NCBI GenBank assembly: GCA_036971615.1
Contig: JAYKKR010000053.1
Location: forward strand, 62,001-126,000
From: Amyloporia xantha
Lineage: Eukaryota; Basidiomycota; Agaricomycetes; Polyporales; Adustoporiaceae
DNA: 64,000 nt
Direction of reading: 5' to 3'
Below are positions 33,391 to 44,792 of this stretch, in pieces. A program made the translations under genes and the position numbers. Every line of letters begins with the position of its first letter. Position 1 is the first letter of the stretch. Below the pieces are notes generated by a model. The model saw nothing but the letters and a program-made list of their open reading frames with translations, was not told the origin of the DNA and ran no database searches.

Positions 33391-33593
33391 GGCACCTACA
33401 AAGCAAGACCCGTTACGATTATCACTCCCTGAACACAGATGATCCAACTTAATCAGGAGGATTCTTCCGTCAATCTCAAGACAATAGATACTTTTCTCAA
33501 CTCACTCTCGGGATTGGATTATTCGGGCAGTGGCACAAAGCACAGTGGAATGTGGTGTAGCATTGTCATGGCGCTACCTGAATTGTCCTTCCG

Positions 33594-34760
33594 TATAAAA
33601 ACCCCTTACCACGGAGCTGAGATGGACAGCACTTGCCCCTCGTAACAGCTGTCGCTCACAGCTCGTATTTCCCCTAGAGTCACTGCAGTCTCCCCCGACG
33701 GTACCCTTGGGCCAATTATCCGCGATGATTGCCACACGTCTCATATGCTTTGAGTTTCTGATTCAATCGTCAAGCACGAAACCGCTTCTACTCAACACGT
33801 ATAGTTTTTCAAGAGGTGGCTATCACGCACCTATTTTGCGACGATGACTCCTCCATCTCCCCAGAGCGAGGAATATACACAAATGGCTATCCCGCAAATC
33901 ACGTCATGTCACTGCAGTAGGCTGCTCCCTGTCGGCTTGCATCGTATATTCTAAACTAATAGCTGTCTATATGATAGGACGTCCCGATGCGATGAACGTA
34001 TCACCTTGTGTCCCTCTTCGAACAAGGACTATGCCGGACTGGCAGATTGTCGTCGAAAACCACCTTTGACGACGAAAAACCCTTTCAACATTGCAGTAGT
34101 ACTGTCTTCACCTTTGGTCATAGGGCGCAATGGATCCTTTATCAACACCTATGCGAACAATATCATGAGAGTATCGAGGTTCTATCAGGCCAAAGCTAAA
34201 GATCCTTGCATTTTGATAGCGATATTCGTTTTGAAGGCTCGAGAAAGACAAACGTCGTTGTTCACAAGCGAACGGTACCGATCGACTATGAACGGACACG
34301 GCAATTTACCCTTAACGTTCAGGTATATATTGCAATTTCTACCTTAGTACTTGCTGACAGAATTGTATTTCAAGCAGAAGAGATCGACTGCCAGCACCCA
34401 TGCAGCAACTGTCGTAGACAAGGACCATGGGCTGTGGTGATTAGCCAGCAAGACTCACCATTCAGATCGCGACAGCATATGGAGCTACTGCGGAGGTTTG
34501 CCTTTCGTGCTCTGCATTTTGACCGCTTTGACCAATCTAGAGGTATATGCAGAAATCAAAGAGAACATCCATCAGAGAGAAAGATCTGTCGCTTAGCTAT
34601 TCGACGCGAACCTCGGGGTCTTGCAAGTCTTCTGCGCAGAAGAAGCAAGCTTGAACTCCTACCAACTCATCTCGGTCCTCAAGTCCGCCCAAATCAATGA
34701 ATAACGGCCGCATATATGTCACAGCGATGAGATATCGATGTCCTGTACCACACCTCCATA
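33594..34760 (+). other. Cassette U3 (small variable gene family), probable coding unit
   Basis: TATAAAA at 33594, the conserved element TTTCTGATTCAATCGTCA at 33755-33772 (161 bases on) and the end element at 34741-34760. The element is open in the frame MIATRLICFEFLIQSSS. A downstream frame has TNVVVHKRTVPIDYERT ending QFTLNVQ before a GTATAT donor, matching the end of exon 1 in A1-A4, and a later segment has QGPWAVVISQQD, comparable to exon 3. Exon 2 of the family is not clear here, so the copy may be damaged. Confidence 0.45.
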
Positions 34761-36432
34761 TTTTGACTCATTTAGACCCACTTTGGATGTCGCTTTCTTC
34801 GTTCGGATAGATTCACGCGCATGGTTTAATTAGTCTAATACTTACCATTCCTACAAATTGATTGGAATTGATGTCGATATACGACCAGGTTACCTCCCAT
34901 GGGCCCTTGAGATCGGCATTGCATATCAGCGTGGCCTTACTTGCAAAATGACGAGCCACGCTAAGCACGTATCTCTTCTGAATACTGGGCTGGATCGTGA
35001 CAAGTACGTAGGCTACCTCCATGGCATGGAATCAGATTCACGACTTCCGCATTTGCGGCTGCGCGATTTGAGACCTTCATTATTAATTGCTCGCACGACA
35101 ACGCCTTTTCTTTCAAGATAGATGTTGCAAGAGATCTCGTTGAGGATTGCTGTCCTCCACAATTTCTGCACTCGCACTTGCAATAGCGTTACACGACTTA
35201 TTATGAATCACCTTGGTCGGCATTTGTGCAAGAGGGAGACTACAAAACAGGTCCAAGTAAAATCTCGTCACAGTATGATGAGAGTAGAATGCTCAATATT
35301 AGATAGGTACGCAGTAGAAATACACTTGCCAGTGGTGGGAAGACACGACGTTCGCCCGCAGCCGATGGAACGGTAGACGGTAATGGCAAATCTCTCTATC
35401 AGGCCAAGGAGCAAGGGTAAGCAGGAAAGCTAAACAAATCCAGATTCAGTGTTCCAATTGCGTAATACTCGCACATGTCGAGATGACAGCATACTCCTCT
35501 TTCTGTCGACGGACTGCGTTTGAGAACCGACCGGCGTGTCTAGCTGCCAAACTATATCTTCTCGGGTTGTACTCGCCGCTGTATGACATACACCGCGTTA
35601 AAATGCGTGTAATGAATTCAAGACATACCTAAATATTCTTGATCGCCGCTGCCTACCCTCGGATCCACTGGTCGTGGATCCAGGGCATGATAATGACGTG
35701 TATTCAAGTTGCTCTGGAGAATTATTACTGCGCCCAGGATCAGAACGGCCCCTTCATCGCACTATTATGCACACCTTGAAATACAGATGGCTTCAGGTTA
35801 GCATGTTACGGGTGTTAATGCGTCGTCGGTCGAGGCAAGGAGTTCGTCTGAAAGGCGGGTGACTTACGGACATTGCCAGTGGTCACATGCCACGCGTTTG
35901 ACACGGTGATCGAGATGCACCAGTCTCATCTTGCACTTGGAGCGCGGGGGGCAACTCCAGCTCGACGGAAATATTCTGACATGACCACACTACATAGTCC
36001 TCTGCACTTTCCTACGCAAACTGACAGCGAAACAGTGCGACAAGATGCTGTCGTTTTGTCCATTATACCTGTGGCCTATTCCTGCGATTGAGCTCAGGAG
36101 TAGAACGTCCTCTGGTCACCCAGTGATCACCCACGGGCGAACTGAAAGAAAGAAATTCCACCACACTTTGACTGCTTCTACCGCCATAAAACAAACTTAG
36201 CTGTTGCTCATTGGACAGTATGTTGCATACCAGCCGACAACTCAGCGCTCTGGCTTTCAAGTTGTGTGGCCACTCCCTCCTCGAGACAAAGGGCTCTGAG
36301 ACAATGTTCCAGACAGGTGGGCCACGCATTGTACATGGCACAATGACTCATAAATGATTGTCTCAAAGGATGGGCTGGGCCTCCTGGCGTGTGCTTTGAT
36401 TACAGGTGGCCCCCGCTACAAGTCGAGCGAGG
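34761..36432. other. Intergenic with a possible minus-strand family remnant
   Basis: The minus-strand frame 35022-34813 reads MEVAYVLVTIQPSIQKRYV, resembling the family exon 3 motif (VLVSITPL). The rest of that gene could not be assembled. A second frame near 35950 (NISVELELPPALQVQDE) is also isolated. Confidence 0.35.
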
Positions 36433-37702
36433 TATAAAAACCCATCTCGCAACGCAGAAACACACACTTCACACCCCTCGCAGACTTTAGTGCCCTCCTA
36501 TCCTCTCGTAACGTGGTATCATTGCACAGCACTTGCCGCATAGTCATTCACATGTATCGTCCCCTTTGTCCTTTCCGACTTTCTGGTTCAATCGTCAACT
36601 ATCGCCACCGCAGCTTCCCAACAGCGGTGCGAAGTCTTGCGAACAACGTGCCTACTCCTCAGCGCCATCTGTCACATACAGCGGTGCAGAGTGTCGGGAA
36701 TCCTGCGCGTAGTGAGATGCCTCGCCAGGACGACCAGGAACGCAATGTGGCTTCCCTACCGCGACAGTAAGTACACCCTATCTCGTTGTCACGTATCGAG
36801 TCCTTTCCAGTGCCTTACTCTTTTGCTTAGCAGCTATCCGGGTACGACATCGGCCTAGATTATGATCAGGGCCGGGTTGTCTCCCCCGCTCATAAACGTG
36901 CAAGTGTGCACACTCTTCATCGTCCTCCTCGAACTTCAGCGAGACTTATCTGCAGGGACAGGATGCATGCGCGTGTAAGCTCATTAGCGATGACTGACAT
37001 GGGGAATGGTGAGTCATCCTTGCCGCAAGCTGTGATCAATCCCACCGACTCGGGTTTCTACAGAGCCAGGCATCAACCTGCACGTTGATGAATTAGAACT
37101 TCGAACTTCGTCTCCATCGAGGAATTCGTGGTGGCCCTAACCTGATCTCTTGCGGACGACATCACTGGGAGTTCCGATCTCTAGCCGTCTGTGTACCGTC
37201 TCTCTGGCCGATGTAGCCTTTGCTAGGCACCCGGTCATCGTGCGCCCACGCCTGCGCCGACGTCGAACAGCCACATCTGATCCAATTCATGCTGCTTACT
37301 CCGCAAATCGACGAGTGGATATTGCAAATCCTTTCTCACGCGAAACGATTTCAGGCTTGTATCTTGATGCAGACTGGCTCGGTGGCAAGACTCATACGGA
37401 TCCATGGATGACAACACGCTCCTCTCATGGTCTTGCACACTCCTCTCATGATCTTGCACAGTCGAACTCATTCTTGATGACAGTCTACATGTATCATTAC
37501 GGGCACACTTGTGACGACGACCCGCCATTGGACGATGTCCGCTTAGACAGGCTGTGCCACAGCTTCGGCATGCCAGCGTTAGTGGCCGGAACAGCTAGGT
37601 CAATTATTTCTCAGGTGGAAAGATCAACATGGCAGAAGTGGACGACCAAAGCATTGAACAGTCACCTGCTGCCGGACCGCTACCTTGTACCACATCTCCA
37701 TA
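36433..37702 (+). other. Cassette U4 (small variable gene family), probable coding unit
   Basis: TATAAAA at 36433, the element TTTCTGGTTCAATCGTCA at 36580-36597 (147 bases on) and the end element at 37683-37702. The first exon is MYRPLCPFRLSGSIVNYRH... and ends at a GTAAGT donor near 36768 with an AG acceptor near 36832. A later segment has AYSANRRVDIANPFSRETIS then GLYLDADWL, which parallels ASVNRNIRVFSGEQYISKGA of A2 exon 2. The complete splice map was not resolved. Confidence 0.45.
37419..37460 (+). repeat. Two tandem 21-base coding repeats
   Basis: CTCCTCTCATG(G/A)TCTTGCACA in two adjacent copies with one mismatch; in frame it duplicates seven residues inside cassette U4. Confidence 0.85.
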
Positions 37703-38208
37703 TCTGTACTTGTCATACATGCATGTACACATGTCGTGTCCTATAATATATGAATCGCCATTGTGTCAATAGACCACACGTCCGAGTCTGTCAATCCCCG
37801 GGCCTACCATCAACCCACGATGCTGCGTGATCTGGTCCAGTAAAAGACATTCAGGAATCATGCATACCGCCGAGGTGCACGGGGCGGAGGACAATGTAGA
37901 GACCAACACAGACAAAGGCTCAGATAGGGGACTCGTCGATCTCGTCATACCGTCCATGCGCGCGGTTCGTATATCCACCCTCAGTCGGAATCCGAGCAGC
38001 CAGCCTCTCTTGCATGCAGCAGGGGGCCTTGCCTTGCAGCACGTACCCATTCCGCTTCAGGGCGAAGGGGATTCTCAATGATGGGCACACTTCAAACGTA
38101 CACGATTTCTCAGACAGACCGGATATACTTCAGCTAAATGTCTTATTTCATGCTTTACAGATGGCAGGGTACCTCGGCCAGAAAACAATCCGCAGAGATA
38201 GGGTTAAA

Positions 38209-39120
38209 TATGGAGATGTGGTACAAGACTGCTGAGACCTGTGGGTGTGTGTGATCCATCAACAGCCGCCGCCTTAAGCTGCAGGATGGGTTGATAGGTA
38301 TCCTCGCTTACTTGTTTCGGGCCGACGATGTAGAAGTCCGCAAAGTTCGCTTTCGCCTTGTATCGCGGTTCCACGTTCGTGCCCTCCATTCCTGCGCCAA
38401 TGTCTGAATCAGCATGGTTGGTCGGCACATAAGCCGGGATATGCAAACCTTCCCCAGCACCATAGCTGATGTGTTGCTTCACGAGGCCATCTGCCTCCAT
38501 CCATAGACCTGCTGTTAATAGTGCGGCGCCGATGTATACCATGGAGGCATGCCTGTCACTTCAAACCCGGTCAACTTCCAGGAAATGCCGAAGCGAAGAT
38601 AGAAAGACATACCTGAAGAACAACGCCGATAGCCTTCTGTGGCCAGCCGTGGTCGATCGGTATAGTGCATTTGTAGATGATGGCATTCATCCCCACCAGC
38701 CCGTGCGTCGTTCAGCACTGTTTTGAAAGAATCCCAAAGTCTTCATGGGGTTTTGTGAGCGTATACCCTTGAAAGGCTCGCACAGGATGGTGACCGCGGA
38801 GGCGGAGGGGACAGCGCCGCATCCTCCTGGATAGTCTGGCCATTATCAAGGGAGACCGTTTACGCATAAACAAGATTTGTGAGAGTGATGCATGATGCCG
38901 CGAGAGGGGGATGCTTTTGGCGGAATGAGGCTTTGAATATGTGCACGAATGGATGTTTTCTGGCTCGACGACTGGATCAGAAGGTCGAAAGAGATGAGAC
39001 GATACGTATGTCCCGCCACATCCGCGGGGAAAAGTAGCGCAGATTTTCATGAGGACTAACGGGGACGTGTATGGGTTGTGTACGGCAAATACTAGTACGC
39101 GCATGGGAGACTTTATACTC
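38209..39120 (-). other. Cassette U8, probable coding unit without the 5' element
   Basis: The minus-strand end element lies at 38227-38209, where it reads LVPHLHI followed by a stop. About 0.9 kb upstream, TATAAAG lies near 39118-39112, followed by MRVLVFAVHNPYTSPLV. A 3' frame (38542-38204) reads ADGLVKQHISYGAGEGLHIP. I did not find the 18-base 5' element, so this copy is either older or truncated. Confidence 0.35.
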
Positions 39121-39830
39121 AGAAGGTGGCGGCCAATGCAAGGATCTGGGAGCCAGTGATACTGCGCTTTGACCAAAGTGGCGACTTAGCCCAATTCCAA
39201 AAACAGGGGCATGGTGTGAGAGCAAAGCGCGATGGATACATTGTCACAGCATAAGGGACGTACCAATTAACTCGACAGAATTGGGTGAGGAAGCGTTTTC
39301 TCATGTGAGTAACGCTATTAAGACGCGCCACACCAAGCTGTGAGCAAGTCAATCGAGTCTCATACGGTGCAGGTACAAGCAGGGAATGAATCTTCCTAGA
39401 TTAACTAGAGCGTTTACATAGGCTGATGCGCACTGACCATGCTTGAAGGCAGAATACGACGACGCATTGATCACCGCCTCTCTGAGAACAAGGAAGTCAA
39501 CACCATATACAGCGGCCAGCTTGACATCTTTCTCGACAATATATACGAGCCATGTTTCCAGGTATAAAGTACACGTCTGACCGCACTGTGTTGCTCGACG
39601 GTGACATGCGATGAAGACGACTCGAGCCCATTAAGATAGAAATAGTGGTTTAATCACGTTTACTCCAAGATGCCTGTAATTAATAGCAAGTTCATATGAG
39701 ATTAGAGCGTTGAGCCTCTCTTCAGACTGGTAGGTGGACACTAGAGGAAGAAAGTCTTGCTCCCGTCAATGGCGAGTCGGCGACGGCGTGGCGTAGCGAG
39801 CAGGGTCACGTGCTACGTGTCTATGCGGTT
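39121..39830. other. Intergenic, nothing recognised
   Basis: No supported gene between cassettes U8 and U5. Confidence 0.4.
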
Positions 39831-40110
39831 GAGATCTGAGATTGTCTTTCCCTCTCATCTTTGTGGCGCGCTACTGGCGAACGCTCTTGCTGCACTCTGT
39901 CGTGGGCTTTCTGAAGCGGAAATTCACATCTGAATCTATTTATATATCTATTTACGCCATCCGCTGGCTGGTGTGGCAAGTAGCACGTGCCTACGAGCTT
40001 CGGGGCGATCAAGATCTGAGATTGTCTTTCTCTCTCATCCTGTGGCGCGCTGCCGGAGAACGCTTTCCTGGCCATACTCTGTTACGGGCCTGTTTGGAGC
40101 TCAAATCATA
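39831..40110 (+). repeat. Duplicated upstream promoter segment of cassette U5
   Basis: Two diverged copies of a segment starting GATCTGAGATTGTCTTTC, followed by GTGGCGCGCTNC and GAACGCT, begin at 39832 and 40013. The core is the upstream element also present before U3 and U7. Confidence 0.65.
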
Positions 40111-40499
40111 ACCAATATTCTGTCTCGAATTCTTCAATTTATCTGCAACGCCCATCGAAGATATGACTGTCTCATGCTGTTTTGTCTTATTCGTCTGCCA
40201 GCCCATCGAGCAAGTTCTGAGTAACAAGTGTCCTGAGTCGCGGCACTTGTCGGCGCGATCTTTGTATTTTCAGAATGAACATGCTCTCTAAAAATGCTGC
40301 ACCTGACCTACAAGCGTTCTGAAATATCAGCCGGAAAACCGGCATTCTAACCGCTTTGACTGAACTAATGCAGCCGACGACGTGGCTTCAGCTCACTGCT
40401 CGCCCCGTTTCAGCTATTTTAGGCAGGCATTGTTCGTGCGGTGACCCTGTTGATGACACGTGCCCAAGCAACCACAGCTCAAGCGGGGCCTCTCAGAAG

Positions 40500-41184
40500 T
40501 ATAAAAGGCTTGTCTCATGCAGCTGAGACGATCATCCCGCTTCGCGTTCCCCCTCCTACTGATTACGAAGGCTCAACTACCTCTATGCTTTTGATATTTC
40601 ATACCAATTGGCAACATGAAGCCCTCGCCAGCTTCAGCTTTCTGATTCAATCGTCAAACCTCCCGCAAGGTGTACTCATCGTCAGACTTATAGCCGTTGC
40701 TCGCGACTATAGCGTGACGGTTGACATGGACCGAGCCACAGAATGGCCAGGTACCTCCTTCCACGTTTCTGTGTTCGCATTTTCTGAATTGCGCTGTGCC
40801 AGTCTCTCCACTTGCACCCACCAATATCGCTGTGCGAGATGGCCGCAACGGGAGTGCCACACTCCCGTTCCTATCCGATGTGGTGATGGCGATGATAGCG
40901 GTACGGGGGGCTCACAGGGCCTTGAGGTGGGTATCTCCTTCTATCCACTACTAAATACCAAATACTGATGGATTATGCATACATCTAGGACCCCTGTCTA
41001 TACGCGGGATGTCCATGCGCCGGGGCGACCAAATCCGGCGGTAACTCGGCATATGCACGATCTCTCAGTGGAAGGAATCCTGTGGTCTAGACTGACCGAC
41101 AATGTCGTCCAGAATTGTTAGACATCCTGTATCATTAGCCATTCGCCTCATGGTAGTTAGTATGTCCTGTACCACATCTCCATA
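40500..41184 (+). other. Cassette U5, probably shortened
   Basis: TATAAAAG at 40500, the element TTTCTGATTCAATCGTCA at 40639-40656 (139 bases on) and the end element at 41165-41184. The distance between the two elements (about 545 bases) is the shortest of the set. In the SDSIV frame the segment reads QLQLSDSIVKPPA, but no ATG opens it directly. No full family exon 2 was found, so this is likely a deletion derivative. Confidence 0.4.
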
Positions 41185-43404
41185 CTTCTCATTGACAGTC
41201 TCATAATACAAATTAATTGTTTGCCTGGTCTCAATCTCGACTGATTGTCATCTTGTCTAACCTCCACGACGATTCAATCTGTCTGCTTATGATTCTATTC
41301 TGATTTGAAAAACGGATGTCTTGCCGTCAAACATTGCGGCTATATCACTATCTCGGACTAACGAGAACATATTCCAGAGATATTCTAGACGGCGTCATAC
41401 GGCACGAGGGTTTCATATCAAATTACCGTATAAATTGTATTCATCTCGCGCCTTATTATATGAACTGAAGACTGAACACAAGCGCTCGAGGTGCATGTCG
41501 CGGCATCAGTGCAGACGTTGCGATTAGAACGCTAGCTGTAGACTGGTTACAGCTCGGAATAAAAGATAAATGAAATTATGAGCGAGCTCGATATGTCTCT
41601 TGTATACCCTCAATTCATACACGAGCGTACGAGAGGTTACAAGGTACGTTCAATGTTCGCAAGTCCAGGGATTCGAGTCGCGTCTTTCATATGCCGAAAC
41701 GGGCCACGACATATGGCCGAGGCACTCGGCTGAAAAGAACGTCTACGCGTGTTGACTATGTGACAGAACTGGCCCAGCGACCAGACGCGGAGTACTTCCA
41801 GCTCAGTTTCTTGACAGGAAATGTAGGCCCTATGCTGAAGACTGAGCATGTCAGTGGACGAAGACATGAAGGATCTATGTGACGAGAACTTCTCATGGGT
41901 GGGCAGAGACATTTCAGGCTGAGGATGGTCGTAAGGACATATGGCTGTGTTGGAAGATATATTACGGCTGAATCCCGCATTTTACGAAGGATTAAAGGAA
42001 AGGCAATCCATAAGATGAAATGAGCGATGGGTTTGAGCGGCAGCCCTATGCTGTATGGGCTTACTGGGATGATGATTTACCCAAGCTATAGACTTCAGTT
42101 TGTCCAACGAGGATGAGAAATATGCTGAGGAACGGCCCTTTTAGTACCAGCTGATCATGTATTCTCGTACCTCGGTCAGCTACATTTCAGCGCTGCCCAC
42201 AGCAGGATATCTACTGGTAAAGTTCCGTAAGATCTTTTTGCTACCGCACAGTGCTTGTTTTTCTCCAGCACAAACCCTATTCTATATTCGACGTCGCAAA
42301 GATATCCAAGGGATTTTGCGACTGCGAAGCGTCTGAGCCCACACGAGATACACGAAGGTAAAGGAGTCAGAGCGGATAGGCTGTGTTGGCAAAGGGAGAT
42401 CCTGTTAGTCCGAGCATTAGAGAGTACACAACATTGTCTGTCGGCCGCCTAGCATGAACGTGCAGTTTGTGTCAACAAGAGACTATGCGTGCCAAAAAGT
42501 ATTATGAGAACCAAGGATTACAGGAGCAGAGAAAGAACAGGAGTGGATATCGTAGAGCACGCAGCAGCAAGAAGGAGAGGTATCTGTCGAATGAAAACCG
42601 TAGAGTCCGACTAACCGAGACTATTCTTAGTGTCATGTATACCGCTGATAGTGGTAGTTGTGGGCCTTTGGACGAGTGACGATGCAGAAAACGTAAGTCC
42701 ACAGCCTGTTACCGGGAGATTGCTTGAGACTTAGCGTGTAGAATTTATGACGGGTATAGAGTCTTGGCTTGTAAGCACAGACAACTCGAGTAGAATGTGT
42801 CTTGGGTTAATTGCAGCTTGTGCATCGCACAACAAGAGAGGCCAAGCGTCGAAGCCTGTCAAAGCGGTGACCTGGCACGTGGCCTGTGGCCCGATGCAAG
42901 ATCGGGATCTTCTTCCGTTTGGTGGCGCTTGCCCAATTTCAAAATGCTACCTGTGCTGCGACCATTGTTGTAGTCTGCTTGGTCTTTGTTCGTCTCACTC
43001 GCCATAGACGAATCAGGCGGTCATTAATCTCACGTTTAATGCTGTTGCTTTGTCTTGTCTGGCTTCGTAATCTGGCGCCCTTTGTTTAAGTGCTCAATTG
43101 CAGTTCTCAGTGCGCTCCATAAGCCCTCAGAAAGACATTCGTCTTGATGGAAACTTACGAAATAAATGGATTTAATTCTTTGTGAGCAGTAATTGATCTC
43201 GGCACTGACAGCAGTTTCCTCGTGGCAACTTGCACTAAGACCTCCTGTGGTGCGAACAATGGTAGTGCTTGAGCCGATACCATCCGTGCTTGAACGATTG
43301 GTTAAAGCTCTCAGTGGCCCATCTTAATCAGTGCTTTGATCGGACGTGGCCCTCGCTTTGATGGCAAGCGACGAGGGCCACCATAGAACTACACTCTCGC
43401 GAGG
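41185..43404. other. Intergenic, no supported gene
   Basis: Short frames only. The segment near 42890-42960 (GTGGCGCTTGCCC) weakly resembles the promoter repeat of U5 and precedes U6 at similar distance. Confidence 0.35.
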
Positions 43405-44295
43405 TATAAAGCCTCGTCTTGCGCAGCGAATATGAGCATCCCCCACCCCTCACACATTCTGTGGCGTAAACCAGCCCAAGCTCTCCTCTCAATAAAATCA
43501 ACTCCACTTCATACTTGCATAGTCATTTCCTATGCTCGAAGCCCCTCGCAAACTTCGACTTTCTGATTCAATCGTCACCAGACCGGGATATGCTTCGTGA
43601 AGTATGTATTTATCTTTCACTTGCATCTTATTTTTTATTTGTTGACTTTTACATCTTAAGTGTCGCATCTTGCCTCATCGCCGTGGCGAATTCCTGGAGG
43701 CGGCGTAGCTGCATGCAGGCGGAGAGCTTACCCACCGCCGGCGGAGAGCTTACCCATCGCCGGCGGAGAGCTTACCCATGGACATTTTCGCCCCAACCAT
43801 GCGGTGTTCATCCCAGCCACCTCCAGCTCTTCCTCTGCATACTCGCCGGAATGCTTTCACCGGGGATTGTGTAGTGTAGTAGGGCTAGCGATTTTTTCTT
43901 CCGGAATCAGATTCAAGTGGCATGTTCGGCGAACAATGGGTCAAACTGTTCCACCCTCAAGAACGCATCAGACGTACGAGGACCTCGTTCATCCGAATTT
44001 ATAAGGCACTTTGCCTTCCACTTGCAATACATGAACCTGTGCAGGTATGGCTTCATTTACGTGTAACCTGATCATGTGTATTCAATCTCTTTCTGCCTGA
44101 CAGACCACTTTGCGAGCAGAGCGGGAACCTGTCCAGTACAGAAGTCGATGCATGCATAACGGAGAACCTGTGACAGCATATCGGTCATTATTGCTGATCT
44201 CGCTTCATTGCTCATCGTGCTCGCGTTACATGTGTCGATAGCTTGTCTTCCTTCCATGTAGCCTATTCTCCCAGTGTCTTGTACCACATCTCCAT
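43405..44295 (+). other. Cassette U6 (small variable gene family), probable coding unit
   Basis: TATAAAG at 43405, the element TTTCTGATTCAATCGTCA at 43560-43577 (155 bases on) and the end element at 44276-44295. The first exon frame is MLEAPRKLRLSDSIVTRPGY. A later frame has WVKLFHPQERIRRTRTSFI and ends IHEPVQ before a GTATGG donor, in the style of family exon 2. Three 22-base tandem repeats lie inside. A full splice map was not obtained. Confidence 0.42.
43719..43784 (+). repeat. Three tandem 22-base repeats
   Basis: GCGGAGAGCTTACCCA(C/T)CGCCG starts at 43719, 43741 and 43763. Because 22 is not a multiple of three, each copy is read in a different frame, and any change in copy number would shift the frame. 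Confidence 0.9.
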
Positions 44296-44792
44296 ATTAG
44301 GCACATCGTGCTTCCGACTGCCAACTTCCATCGTTTCAATGATGTTCTTTTGCGGCATGATACATGAAATAATATCTTTCTCACACCCCTTCACGTCGGT
44401 GGCGTATGGTAAGCGTAACGGTCGTGCTCACGTGTTTTGCAAGACCGATTGTCGGCCAGCCTCAACGGCATGAGGGGTGGTCAGGACCCCAGAAAGCCCA
44501 ACCTCATAATATCACCGCGCGAAGTAACAATAGGCGCCAAGGAGTCAAGTCACATACATGGACTTGTGCGCACTGGGGCTTTAATGTCTAAGTGAAACTA
44601 ACGTTAAAAATCCATTTTGAGGCATATTAGCTTATTGTAACTCAAATATCAGGCGCCGTGTTCGTGCACTTCATGTACTTCATGTCATGCACCACATTCC
44701 ACATCGTTCTAGCGTTCCAGTGTTCTAGCGGCGGCGCGATGTCTAGTATAGTAGTATAAATATAAAGCAACAAATACTACTTTTCCTCGCTA
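44296..44792. other. Intergenic, nothing recognised
   Basis: AT-rich 3' region shared by cassette U6 and the convergent integrase-core gene. Confidence 0.4.

Noticed and set aside
33755..33772. SDSIV as a conserved protein motif in all cassettes
   Set aside because: In U2 and U3 the open frame through the element is a different one, so the nucleotide sequence is conserved rather than a single peptide.
43719..43784. CRISPR-like array of short repeats
   Set aside because: The 22-base units are directly adjacent with no spacers, and the genome is eukaryotic.
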